From Heterotrichella gracilis (Eukaryota > Sar > Xanthophyceae > Tribonematales > Xanthonemataceae): 30,638 nt of DNA. The stretch covers positions 1-30,638 of the forward strand of contig JAULBX010028338.1 of NCBI GenBank assembly GCA_032358255.1. Direction: 5' to 3'. This document shows positions 1 through 8,791 of this stretch, piece after piece (position 1 is the first letter of the stretch; every line of letters starts with the position of its first letter). The notes beneath the pieces are model-generated. The model had not been told where the DNA came from. It did no database searches and worked only from the letters and a program-made list of their open reading frames with translations. The position numbers and the translations under genes were made by a program.

Positions 1-684
1 AGTATTGCTTCTTATAAAAAAGATTATTGGATGCAAAAGATCATTAACAAGGTCACAAAAATAGAAAACGAACTGAAGGCCGGTAAAACGCTGAATGATT
101 TGAGTTATGATGTGAATTTGATCTACGATGAACTTAAAAAGGAAGAAAAATACAGCCATAAAAAGTGTGAGGTACTTGAAAAAATAAACACCAAAGATTA
201 TACGGTAGATGTAGCAAACGAAATAAAAAAATACTTAAATACGACCATTAAGGATCATTACATTAATGTGGACATTAAGGCTCGTAAAAATCACAATGAC
301 ATCACTCTTAAATTGATCAAAAAGTACGGGAATGATGGATTAGTGAATTTAAAAGATGATTATGAAAATAACAGTTTGACTCAACTGGTAAAAAATTCGA
401 ATGATATAAGTGGGGAAAAGTGTCTTGAAAAAAACGGCCGATTAATTCAACAAACCGATCCGGTTTTTCAAGATCCTATAGACTCAAAACTTGGAAGAGC
501 TCACTTCTTTGCACCTCGAAAAAATTTCTTTGGTCTTTACTATTCTACCTTTTGGTTCAATATTTTGATGATATGGGCCATGAGTGTGATCTTGATAATT
601 ACTCTTTACTTTGATGTATTTAAAAAGGTGTTGGATAGTTTAGAGGCTTTATTTTCGGTGTTTAAAAAGAAGAAGGCGTTTTAA
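1..684 (+). CDS. C-terminal part of a membrane protein, probably large ABC transporter (5' truncated)
   Basis: The reading frame is open from the first base of the window (codons before the Met at 31 continue without a stop), so this is the 3' end of a longer gene. The visible part is about 227 residues: a Lys/Asp/Glu-rich, probably soluble helical stretch, then a sequence near the end with LGRAHFFAPRKNFFG followed by one strong hydrophobic segment (WFNILMIWAMSVILIITLYF) and a basic tail. This ending resembles the last membrane helix of the roughly 1000-residue Bacteroidota ABC transporters that fuse an ATPase domain to an ABC-2 type permease. That is recognition from memory of the family; the ATPase motifs would lie outside the window, so the assignment is tentative. 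The next gene is convergent. Confidence 0.55.
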   Translation, partial: SIASYKKDYWMQKIINKVTKIENELKAGKTLNDLSYDVNLIYDELKKEEKYSHKKCEVLEKINTKDYTVDVANEIKKYLNTTIKDHYINVDIKARKNHNDITLKLIKKYGNDGLVNLKDDYENNSLTQLVKNSNDISGEKCLEKNGRLIQQTDPVFQDPIDSKLGRAHFFAPRKNFFGLYYSTFWFNILMIWAMSVILIITLYFDVFKKVLDSLEALFSVFKKKKAF

Positions 685-838
685 GCAGGATCAGACATTC
701 AGAATTTTACTAAGATCTATTCTGTTATAAGTTTGAATTTGATTTGTTTGTGAATTGCTTTTTTAACAAACACTTTGATCGGTTTCTGATCTTATCACTC
801 GACAAGGATTCTTGATTTATTTTAGGTTTTAATCAAAA

Positions 839-2446
839 TTAAAACTGGAAATAAATGAAAGGTTGCATATCACCACTCATGATCTGATACATTAAAAACA
901 CGAGTATGATTGCCAGAGCGCCCATCACGACATAGGACTGATTTGCATACCAGGTTCGGTATTTGTTTTTAATGGTTTCAGGGATCCAGTGAATTAAATA
1001 TCCAAGTACGATCATGGCGAATACAAATTTGTAGGCCAATATTATTTCCACTAAAAAATCAAGCTCTAAATGATTTTTTATGCGATCAAAAATGGTACTT
1101 ACTGTTTGAAGGTCGCTACTTCTGAAAAAAATACGGGTGAAACTGATGAAAGAAAGTGTTATCAGGATAAAAATGGACTTTAATAACCAGTTCTCTGAAT
1201 TTTTAAACGGGGAGATCTTTTGCCATGATTTATGAACGATCAATCCCAATCCATTTAAACCGCCCCAAATAATAAATAACCAGCTGCTACCATGCCATAA
1301 TCCACCCAATAACATGGTTACCATTAGGTTAATATTGGTATTTATTGTTCGACGCACCCCTGAAAAGAAATAAGATAATAGCAATAAAAATACGGCCAGA
1401 AAGAGGCAAACCAGAATCAGAATTAATTTCCCACTAAGTAATACCAGAAATAAAACCAGAATGCTGATCGCAAGATAAGAGCCGATGGTTCCGTTTCTAT
1501 TTCCACCTAAAGGAATATAGAGATATTCTTGAAACCAAGATGAAAGTGAGATGTGCCAGCGCTTCCAAAATTCACTTGTACTACTTGCTTTGTAAGGAGA
1601 ATTAAAATTCATTTTTAATCGGAAGCCCAGAATCAAGGCCAATCCTATCGCCATATCGGTATAACCGCTAAAATCCATATAGATCTGCAAGGAATAAGCA
1701 AATATGCCGATGATGGTTTCGGTGCCGGAATATAAACCGGGATTATCGAAAATACGATCAACAAAATTCAAGGCGATATAATCAGCGACGATCTTCTTAC
1801 AAAAACCATTCATGATCCAGAAAAAAGCCAATCCAAATTCAGATCTTTCTAATTTATAAGGCTCGTAAATTTGATGAATAAAATCATGAGCCTTCACAAT
1901 TGGTCCTGCTACCAGGTGAGGAAAGAAGCACACAAAAAAACCGTAATCAAAAATAGATTTTACGGGTACAATTTTTTGACGATAAAGATCAATGGTGTAG
2001 GATAATGACTGAAAGGTAAAAAACGAGACTCCCACCGGAAGTAATAATTTATCGACGCTGAACGAGGTGGAGAAAAAGGTATTTGAGAATGCGGTAAAGT
2101 GATTAAAAAACGGAGAATGAGAGCCTGTTATTTGGTTATAACTTTCATTAAAAAAATATGCGTATTTAAAGTAACACAGTAATGAAAGGTTTAAGATAAC
2201 GCTTATGCTAAGAAATAATTTTCGAGACAAGACCGATTTGCTTTGATGGATGCGTTTTCCCCAGAAGTAATCGCTGCCAATGGTAAATAAAAGCAAGAGG
2301 ACAAAAATGCCACTTGTTTTAAAATAAAAAAACAAACTAACTATTAAAAGATAGATCGTTCGGGGTTTATTCTTTTTATAAACAAACGAATAAGCTAAAA
2401 GAACGAGCATAAAAAATGCCCAAAAAAACAATTGTGTAAATAACAA
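839..2446 (-). CDS. MBOAT family O-acyltransferase (AlgI-like)
   Basis: Multi-pass membrane acyltransferase of the MBOAT family, which passes acyl (usually acetyl) groups to extracytoplasmic glycans. The family core is clear: FQSLSYTIDLYR, YMDFSGYTDMAIG, SEFWKRWHISLSSW, YIPLGGNRNG and LLGGLWHGSSW, the last holding the presumed catalytic His (about residue 385). Length, about 535-550 residues, is normal. It is the last gene of a minus-strand unit after two SGNH-hydrolase-like genes, the usual partners of MBOAT proteins in polysaccharide O-acetylation (compare AlgI with AlgJ/AlgX and PatA with PatB). The coordinates use the nearest standard start, a TTG at 2444-2446, but the frame stays open upstream to a stop at 2507-2509 and the extra codons (ending HDKPLLFTQLFFW) fit the family's usual N-terminus. 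Real translation may begin at ATT 2489-2491 or ATA 2486-2488. Confidence 0.9.
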   Translation of the reverse strand: MLFTQLFFWAFFMLVLLAYSFVYKKNKPRTIYLLIVSLFFYFKTSGIFVLLLLFTIGSDYFWGKRIHQSKSVLSRKLFLSISVILNLSLLCYFKYAYFFNESYNQITGSHSPFFNHFTAFSNTFFSTSFSVDKLLLPVGVSFFTFQSLSYTIDLYRQKIVPVKSIFDYGFFVCFFPHLVAGPIVKAHDFIHQIYEPYKLERSEFGLAFFWIMNGFCKKIVADYIALNFVDRIFDNPGLYSGTETIIGIFAYSLQIYMDFSGYTDMAIGLALILGFRLKMNFNSPYKASSTSEFWKRWHISLSSWFQEYLYIPLGGNRNGTIGSYLAISILVLFLVLLSGKLILILVCLFLAVFLLLLSYFFSGVRRTINTNINLMVTMLLGGLWHGSSWLFIIWGGLNGLGLIVHKSWQKISPFKNSENWLLKSIFILITLSFISFTRIFFRSSDLQTVSTIFDRIKNHLELDFLVEIILAYKFVFAMIVLGYLIHWIPETIKNKYRTWYANQSYVVMGALAIILVFLMYQIMSGDMQPFIYFQF

Positions 2447-2499
2447 TGGTTTATCGTGAGAGTAGTTGATTATTTCTTTTAAACTTATAATACCTTTTA

Positions 2500-3747
2500 T
2501 TATTTTTTATGATTCATGTAAGATTTATGAAGTGCTTCATACATTAAATTTCCGAGTAAGGTGTACCCTTTATTGGTAAAATGTACACGATCTTTATTGG
2601 CCAGTCCTGCTTTCTGCCATTTGAGCATTGATTTATAGCCACCCATTAGAGCAAACAAATCCCAAACAGCCACCTGGTGTTTTTCCATAAGTTCAAACAT
2701 AGCCTGCTGAGCGGGAATGGTTCTCTTATTCGAATTTTTTCGTTTGACAAAATTATCTGTTGTAGTGGTAAGAATTATAGCAGCATTAGGATTTGTTTGT
2801 TTTATGAAGGTAATGAGGGTGTCGTAGTTTTCAATAAAATTATCTTTTTGAAAATCTTTTGACTGTGTATCATTTACACCAAGTGATAAAATAAACAAAT
2901 CTCCCTGGAGAGTTTGAAGTTGAGGTAATAATTGAGAGCATCGTAAAAAGGAACTACTGGAGGCTCCGTTCGCACCAAGACCGGCGAGGTAAAATCCGGG
3001 ATCCTTCTCGTTTTCACAGCTAAGACCATACAAAGTAAAATTCTTTTGAATTGTATCTAATTTGGTTAAATTAAAAAGAATAGAATCAATCGCCTGAGAA
3101 AGATGAAAAAGTGTGTAACCAAATTGAGGAAATTCTTCTCTGCTTATTTTAATACTATCGGATAAAGCATGAACAAATTCAAAACTGGAATTAAAATTAT
3201 GAAATACCTTTATTTTGTTGACCTTTTTACAGGAAGCTTTTTCTGTGAGCTTCACGCCGAAATAACAAGAGCTGTCGTTTGTAGAAACGCTTAATGCATT
3301 CATTCCTAAAGGCTGACAATATTCTTTGCCATTGGCCCGGCATCTTTTCCAATTACCGCTTGAGAATGAAGAGGCATAGGGCTGAGAATTTGTTTTAGCG
3401 ATCTTATAAGGAAATGTAAAATAACCTCCTCCCCGGGTTTGAAACTCATTTTGGAGATCGGTAATAAATGTGTTAGACCAAGTTCCTCCCTGAACATGTG
3501 AACCACCCATATGGACGATGTTGACACGATCAAATTTCCCGTTTTTCATGTCTTCCATTTTTGAAAACAATTTCATAAACATAGAACTATCTGCTGCATA
3601 AGACAGATGGTTGTGTTTTTGATCAATGAACGAGTAGGTTGGCGAAGCGGTTTGCGCAAAATGAGTGAAACAAGTAAAAAATAAAGAGCCTATAATCATG
3701 CGCTTTAATTTAGTAGCTAAATATGGTGTGGGACGATGGATATTCAA
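2500..3747 (-). CDS. exported SGNH/GDSL-hydrolase-like protein
   Basis: Exported protein of about 415 residues with an SGNH-hydrolase fold signature. Visible blocks: VNIVHMGGSHVQ (nucleophile Ser83, where the usual GDS reads GGS), GLGANGASSSSF (block II-like Gly), LSLGVNDTQS (block III Asn) and KDRVHFTNKG (block V Asp386/His389). All likely catalytic residues are therefore present, though the Asp before Ser is lost. The N-terminus holds a hydrophobic signal-like stretch ending near FAQTA. The start used is TTG at 3745-3747, overlapping the TGA of the upstream gene (TTGA), which suggests translational coupling. An ATG at 3697-3699 just before the hydrophobic stretch is an alternative. It lies between a second SGNH protein and an MBOAT acyltransferase, so a role in glycan acetyl transfer or removal is the best inference; substrate unknown. 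Confidence 0.8.
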   Translation of the reverse strand: MNIHRPTPYLATKLKRMIIGSLFFTCFTHFAQTASPTYSFIDQKHNHLSYAADSSMFMKLFSKMEDMKNGKFDRVNIVHMGGSHVQGGTWSNTFITDLQNEFQTRGGGYFTFPYKIAKTNSQPYASSFSSGNWKRCRANGKEYCQPLGMNALSVSTNDSSCYFGVKLTEKASCKKVNKIKVFHNFNSSFEFVHALSDSIKISREEFPQFGYTLFHLSQAIDSILFNLTKLDTIQKNFTLYGLSCENEKDPGFYLAGLGANGASSSSFLRCSQLLPQLQTLQGDLFILSLGVNDTQSKDFQKDNFIENYDTLITFIKQTNPNAAIILTTTTDNFVKRKNSNKRTIPAQQAMFELMEKHQVAVWDLFALMGGYKSMLKWQKAGLANKDRVHFTNKGYTLLGNLMYEALHKSYMNHKK

Positions 3748-5255
3748 TTTTTTGATTTTAGATAATTATTATATTCTTTAATTAGTTCAGAGTACAGCAA
3801 GGTTGCTATTTTACGTGCACCTTGCGGACTAAAGTGGGTATAGTCTGTTGCTGCCATCCTTTCTTCCACCCAAACAGGCATTGAATTTTTACCACCCATG
3901 CTATCGTACATATCATAAAAAGCACATCCACTTTCGAGTACTATCTTTTTGATGGCATTTCGCATGGTTTCCAAATAAGGATAAGTGACATAATCGGTGC
4001 CAATTTTAATGCTCATATCTGAAGGCCCAATAAAAAGTATACTTGCATTGGGTGCCATTTTTTTAAGTAGGGTGAGTTGATACTTTAAATATCCAGCATA
4101 ATTTTCGGCCATTTGAGGATCGTTGATTGCCGGAAGGGAGTTTCCACCAAACTGAAGAATGATCAGTTTCACATTGAGGTACTGATAAAAATCTTTTAGT
4201 TGTTCGTTATTGATGTGATGAAAAAACGTTCCGCTACTTCCGCGCATGGCGATGTTATCAACCATGACCCCTTTTTCACTTTCCATGGATACGCCATAAA
4301 TGTCAGGACTATCTTTACCCTTAAATTTAAACGTATGAGTATTTGAGCCATTACCAACAGAGTATTCATGAATTCTAAAATTACCACCCGCTTCCAAGCT
4401 ATCGGCAGAAATCAGAGCCGGACCATCGTAAAATTCGCACCAGGTTCTTTTTTGTGCCCCTCCATAAAATAATTTTATTTTTTTATACGCCATTGCATTT
4501 GTGCCACCCAATTTTGTGGTGGTGATGGCAAAACTTGAACTTAAAACAGAAGAAGTGTCTGTGACTTTTCTGAAAGGGGCGAAACGGTTAAAACCCGCCA
4601 AAACGCCATAATTTGAATGATTCACCCGTTTATCTTTTGCGGTAAACACATTGTAATAAGTCCAGCATTTGGAAGTGTTTACTTTATTTATAACACTTGG
4701 AGTAACCGGCAAGAGGGTGATGAGACCCGGTCCTTCACCACCGAATTGTCCTTGAAATTTTAAACGGAGATAATCGGTGATACGATCACCTTCAATTTGA
4801 GAATCGCCATAATGTAGAACACGGATGGCCGTAGGATTCTTTTTTAATTCGTAGAGAGCATCAAAAAACTTCTTTAAGGCGGCAGGATTGTTAGTTTGAA
4901 TGCTTGTAATCAACTTATGAGATTTTTCTGAAGCCTCTTTATGAACCAAGGTCTCTGAAGAATTTTCAGCACTCCCTTTTTTGCCCGTGTTGATATTCGT
5001 TGTCTTTAAATCTTTCTTATTGCTCCTATCCGGATCTTCAATTTTAAACGTTGTATCTATTGTTTCTACCGATTCAATAATTTTAGACACTTCGGTATTT
5101 ACCTCCGTTGTTTTAAACAACCTTGACATAGAAGGAAAATTGAGTTTCAAGTCAGCCTTTAATGCCACGCCCTCTTGCGGAAAAACAAGTGACATAAATG
5201 CCAGTGATAAAAAAACAAACAAGCCAAAAATAAAGCTATGCCATGGTTTGTGCAT
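3744..5255 (-). CDS. membrane-anchored SGNH/GDSL-hydrolase-like protein
   Basis: A protein of about 503 residues: an N-terminal hydrophobic segment (residues 8-25, signal anchor or signal peptide), a Ser/Thr/Lys-rich linker to about residue 115, then an SGNH-hydrolase domain. Motifs: LHYGDSQIEGD (Ser152), MRGSSGTFF (block II-like), LQFGGNSLP (block III Asn) and DYTHFSPQGA (Asp471/His474), giving a complete catalytic set. The start at ATG 5253-5255 was chosen because it directly precedes the hydrophobic segment. The frame stays open to 5450, but that extension overlaps the divergent miaA start and looks like leader DNA. It is the first gene of the unit with the second SGNH protein (4-nt overlap) and the MBOAT acyltransferase. 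This architecture resembles the extracytoplasmic acetyltransferase partner of MBOAT proteins; acetyl transfer to a surface glycan is an inference from context. Confidence 0.82.
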   Translation of the reverse strand: MHKPWHSFIFGLFVFLSLAFMSLVFPQEGVALKADLKLNFPSMSRLFKTTEVNTEVSKIIESVETIDTTFKIEDPDRSNKKDLKTTNINTGKKGSAENSSETLVHKEASEKSHKLITSIQTNNPAALKKFFDALYELKKNPTAIRVLHYGDSQIEGDRITDYLRLKFQGQFGGEGPGLITLLPVTPSVINKVNTSKCWTYYNVFTAKDKRVNHSNYGVLAGFNRFAPFRKVTDTSSVLSSSFAITTTKLGGTNAMAYKKIKLFYGGAQKRTWCEFYDGPALISADSLEAGGNFRIHEYSVGNGSNTHTFKFKGKDSPDIYGVSMESEKGVMVDNIAMRGSSGTFFHHINNEQLKDFYQYLNVKLIILQFGGNSLPAINDPQMAENYAGYLKYQLTLLKKMAPNASILFIGPSDMSIKIGTDYVTYPYLETMRNAIKKIVLESGCAFYDMYDSMGGKNSMPVWVEERMAATDYTHFSPQGARKIATLLYSELIKEYNNYLKSKN

Positions 5256-5367
5256 GATATAAAAATAACAAAGCTGTTGTTGGCTCTGAAAGTTATAAAA
5301 AAGAGTTGTTGACAAAGAACATTGAATAATTAGGACAATAATGTAAGAGGTTTTAACTTTATGCTGC

Positions 5368-6282
5368 GTGAAAAGCGAAAAAAAATACCTGATTGTTATT
5401 GCAGGACCTACGGCCGTTGGTAAAACGGCTTTATCTATCGAATTAGCCAAACATTATCACACTGTTATTCTTTCAGCAGATTCGAGGCAATTTTATAAAG
5501 GCTTGGATATTGGCACGGCGAAACCAAACAAAGAACAATTGACCGCTGTGCCACACTATTTCATCGATACGAAGAGCCCCGGAGAACTATATGGTGCCGG
5601 ACATTATGAAAAGGATGCGATAAAACTGCTTGACGAATTATTCAAAGAACATCAGGTGGTATTTCTGGTAGGTGGCTCAGGCTTATACATTAATGCGGTT
5701 ACAAACGGAGTAGACGATTTTGTTGAAGTTCCGGCAGGTTTGCGAGAGGAGTTAAATACACTTTATACTGAAAAAGGTTTAGGGTGGCTTCAAGAAGAAT
5801 TAAAACTAAAAGACCCCGAATATTTTGATTCGGTAGATACCAATAATCCACAGCGATTAATAAGGGCCTTAGAAGTCTGTTTGCACACAGGACTTCCCTA
5901 CTCCTCTTTTTTGAACAGGCCGCGTGAAGCCAGAAAATTTGAGATTGTAAAAATTCTTATCAATACCGATCGGCAACAATTGTATCAACAAATTAATGCA
6001 CGTGTGGATGAAATGATGGCAAGTGGTTTGTTAGAAGAAGTGAAGAACAACAGTATTTATAAAAAAGAAAATGCATTAAAAACGGTGGGTTACAAAGAAC
6101 TTTATGCATTTATGGATGGAAGTTATGATCTTAAGACAGCCGTAGAAAAAATAAAACAACACACCCGTAATTATGCCAAACGGCAATTAACCTGGTTTAA
6201 AAATCAAGATCAATTTCAGGAGTTTGCACCAAATGAATTAAGTGAAATTATGCAATTCATTAATCAAAAGATGGAGGATTAA
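5368..6282 (+). CDS. miaA: tRNA dimethylallyltransferase MiaA
   Basis: Cytoplasmic enzyme that adds a dimethylallyl group to A37 of tRNAs reading UNN codons. The 304-residue sequence has the full family series: P-loop GPTAVGKT (about 13-20), SADSRQFYKGLDIGTAKP, HYFID, LVGGSGLYINAV, NPQRLIRALEV, KTVGYKEL and the C-terminal TRNYAKRQLTWFK. Length is normal. The start is GTG at 5368: an in-frame stop lies at 5344-5346 and the only nearby ATG (5361) is in another frame. The gene diverges from the SGNH/MBOAT unit with a 112-bp gap and appears to be transcribed alone. A small inverted repeat follows at 6322-6348. Confidence 0.96.
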   Translation: MKSEKKYLIVIAGPTAVGKTALSIELAKHYHTVILSADSRQFYKGLDIGTAKPNKEQLTAVPHYFIDTKSPGELYGAGHYEKDAIKLLDELFKEHQVVFLVGGSGLYINAVTNGVDDFVEVPAGLREELNTLYTEKGLGWLQEELKLKDPEYFDSVDTNNPQRLIRALEVCLHTGLPYSSFLNRPREARKFEIVKILINTDRQQLYQQINARVDEMMASGLLEEVKNNSIYKKENALKTVGYKELYAFMDGSYDLKTAVEKIKQHTRNYAKRQLTWFKNQDQFQEFAPNELSEIMQFINQKMED

Positions 6283-6321
6283 ACCCGGTGTGACGCATGT
6301 AACCCTAAATAGACCCTTGAG

Positions 6322-6350
6322 AATCTCAACTGTGTAAGATGTGAGATTTT
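6322..6350 (+). terminator. possible weak terminator after miaA
   Basis: AATCTCA (6322-6328) and TGAGATT (6342-6348) form a perfect 7-bp inverted repeat with a 13-nt loop, followed by TTTATTTGGTTTTT. It lies 40 nt after the miaA stop. The stem is AT-rich and the T-run interrupted, so any terminator would be weak. Confidence 0.35.
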
Positions 6351-6499
6351 ATTTGGTTTTTAATGCAATCTTTTTTCAAGAAAACCTTACAAAAACTAAT
6401 CCCGATGTCTATCGAAAGGGAATATCCGCACTCTGAAGGAATCCAATAGACTAAGACAGAGTTCGCTAATAATATTAGTTTCTACTGCCTAATTATGAT

Positions 6500-7252
6500 T
6501 TAAATTGAAAAATAAGCTATTAAGTTTAAAAAGGTCCAAATACCTCCTGCAACCAACCCAAAAATTGCCATCCACCTATTTTTGTATTTTTGTGGTGCTT
6601 TGGAAATTTGATTCAATGAAATTGCTCCGAGTATCACTGCTGCTATTCCAAAAATAGGTATAAATCCAAGTATAGAACTGATAAAGCTGATCAAAGCTAA
6701 AACGTTCATTTTTTGTTTAATTGGTTCTACTTTGCGTGCATCCGGTGTTTGAGTTCGCACCGTTTCTTTAAAAACTTCTTTTGTTCCATTGGCATACTTC
6801 ACCATAAATATTTTATCGCCATTTGCCACTCTTAAAGGGCCATCGAGATTGTTGCATGGCAGATATTTGATGGTACCGTTAAAGATCTCAACCACTTTCA
6901 CTGTGAGTTCTGTTCCATCCCGAAAAACAAGCACATCGGCGCAGGAGTCATTTCCGGTTTTAATTTGTTTTGCTATAAATTTACTCACTCTCGGCAAGCC
7001 CATTTTATTTGCCGAAGCTGTTAGTTCTATCCGGGTCGTTTCTAATACAACATTTACTTGTTGATTTAAGTGTTCTTGTCGGGTAAGTTTAGACTCAGAC
7101 TTCAGATTTTTTTCTTGCTTCGTTTTCTGTTGTGAATTAGTATGCCAGGCCAAATGATAACCTTTTCGGTAATGACGTTTGCTGATGGTACAATTTGAGA
7201 AAACAATTGTGAATAATAGTAAAATAGAAATGGTGCTTATTTTTGGTATCAT
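6500..7252 (-). CDS. lipoprotein with DUF4190-like C-terminal membrane tail
   Basis: 250 residues. The N-terminus has a signal peptide ending in a lipobox-like FSNC (Cys21). A charged middle region follows, then a small domain at about residues 100-160 (DVLVFRDGTELTVKVVEI, then DGPLRVANGDKIFMVKYANG and KEVFKE), of the kind often found in Bacteroidota proteins linked to DUF4190. The C-terminus holds two hydrophobic segments (LALISFISSILGFIPIFG, then WMAIFGLVAGGIWTFLNLI) separated by LGAISLNQISK, the DUF4190 pattern. Lipid anchor plus two helices implies an inner-membrane protein with its middle domain in the periplasm. Function is unknown. It is monocistronic and divergent from the MFS gene. 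The call rests on pattern recognition; the lipobox is looser than the E. coli consensus, as usual in this phylum. Confidence 0.7.
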   Translation of the reverse strand: MIPKISTISILLLFTIVFSNCTISKRHYRKGYHLAWHTNSQQKTKQEKNLKSESKLTRQEHLNQQVNVVLETTRIELTASANKMGLPRVSKFIAKQIKTGNDSCADVLVFRDGTELTVKVVEIFNGTIKYLPCNNLDGPLRVANGDKIFMVKYANGTKEVFKETVRTQTPDARKVEPIKQKMNVLALISFISSILGFIPIFGIAAVILGAISLNQISKAPQKYKNRWMAIFGLVAGGIWTFLNLIAYFSI

Positions 7253-7531
7253 TGGATAAGAGATTATTCGTTTTCTAAGATAAGGATTTTCATTTAGAAA
7301 CGTTAAGTCTGATAAAAATAGTATGCATTGAACTTATAAAATCGTTAAGAATTGTTTTTTTATAGCGACAAACCAATACAGATCTTAGAAAAAAAACACA
7401 GATAAGGCGTTTGGAACTGTAAATTAACACTTACTTTTACTGCAGGTGAAATCAGATTTCCGATTAGAATATGTCAATCGTAATTAACACTCCATTAAAA
7501 AAGATGACTTTATAACTTCGTTCAATACCAC

Positions 7532-8791
7532 ATGATTTCCATTCTTAACGATTATAAAAAACTTGAACGCTCCGTTAAAAATGCAATTGCTTCTGAATTT
7601 TTCATTCAAACAGTGAATGCTACCTTCATGAACATTCTGCCTCTGTACATGAGCAGAAAAGGATTTCATGACCAGGAAATTGCCCTGTTCATTACCTTCC
7701 GCTTTATAGGAGTATTTCTATTGGCGTTGCCCTTGGGCCACTTTATTAAAGGTAGAAAACTGCTCCCCTTGTTTTATCTGTCAAATATATGTGTGCCGTT
7801 CTTTGGCATTTGTATTGTTGTTTTTATTGCTCTGCAAATAAAGATCCTTGCATTGATCTCTCTTGTATTATGGGGTGCTTCTTTTACATTCATGCAAATA
7901 CCAATCTTTCCCTTTGTTTTAAGGAATACATCAAAAACACAACATACTGCTGCCATCGCCTTGAGTTACAGTACCTGGAGTTTTGGAGGAATTGTGAGTG
8001 GCAGTGTGATTGCCATTTTAGATTTTATAAACCCTGTTTTTTTTGACGAACAGTTCATCCTACTTTTCTTTTCTGTGCTTGGTTTTGGTGGTCTTTATTT
8101 TCTAAGTAAAATAAAAAACTTTAAAGAAATTGTCTTAGAACCTGAAAAAGAAGGAGGGCCAAGAATAAATCAATCTTCAAATACGGACTGGAGACTTGTT
8201 TTAAAAGCGCTCTTTCCTACCCTCATTATAGCGACAGGTGCCGGTTTAACCATTCCATTTATCAGTTTATTTTTTGATCAGGTTCATCATCTTGGAAAAG
8301 GAGGGTTTTCGGTGTTGAGTTTTATTGCCTCCTTATTGGTTGCTTACGGTGCCATGTTGGTTCCTAAAATAAAAGAAAAAATTGGTTATAAAATTGCCAT
8401 ACCTACTACTCAGTCATTGGCCGTGATTTCTTTGGTGGCTTTAGCTACCACGCAATATTATAGCTTTTTACCAATTGCTCTTATCATTGCTTCTTTCTGT
8501 TATTTATTAAGACAACCCTTGATGAATATGGCCGGACCGATGACTTCTGAATTAGTTCTAACCTATGTGGGAAGAAAAAACAGAGAAATCACCAGTGCCC
8601 TTATTTCGGCCATTTGGAGCGGTAGTTGGGTGTTAAGCGGGTTTATGGTAACGGTGTTATTTGCTTATCATTATAGTTTTGGAACCATCTTTTTGATCAC
8701 TTCGGTTTTATATGCCTTTGGCGTTATCCTCTATTATTTGCTTATCTTAGATCATACCAAACGAGAAGAAAAAGGTTTAATTGAAAAATAA
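7532..8791 (+). CDS. MFS-type transporter
   Basis: 419 residues with about twelve hydrophobic segments in two groups of six, separated by a charged loop near residues 195-230 (LEPEKEGGPRINQSSNTDW). This is the major facilitator superfamily layout. The charged loop between helices 2 and 3 (GHFIKGRKLLP) and the second-half equivalent (VPKIKEKIGYK) match the family's loop pattern. The substrate cannot be told from sequence. The start is ATG 7532, preceded by TAACTTCG (7513-7520), a poor match to the Bacteroidota -7 box. Its last codons overlap the next gene, whose start lies inside it, so the two are probably co-transcribed and coupled. Confidence 0.82.
   Translation: MISILNDYKKLERSVKNAIASEFFIQTVNATFMNILPLYMSRKGFHDQEIALFITFRFIGVFLLALPLGHFIKGRKLLPLFYLSNICVPFFGICIVVFIALQIKILALISLVLWGASFTFMQIPIFPFVLRNTSKTQHTAAIALSYSTWSFGGIVSGSVIAILDFINPVFFDEQFILLFFSVLGFGGLYFLSKIKNFKEIVLEPEKEGGPRINQSSNTDWRLVLKALFPTLIIATGAGLTIPFISLFFDQVHHLGKGGFSVLSFIASLLVAYGAMLVPKIKEKIGYKIAIPTTQSLAVISLVALATTQYYSFLPIALIIASFCYLLRQPLMNMAGPMTSELVLTYVGRKNREITSALISAIWSGSWVLSGFMVTVLFAYHYSFGTIFLITSVLYAFGVILYYLLILDHTKREEKGLIEK

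Noticed and set aside
5256..5450. N-terminal extension of 65 residues on the membrane-anchored SGNH gene
   Set aside because: It overlaps the divergent miaA start and precedes a proper signal-anchor Met at 5255; its composition looks like leader DNA read in frame.
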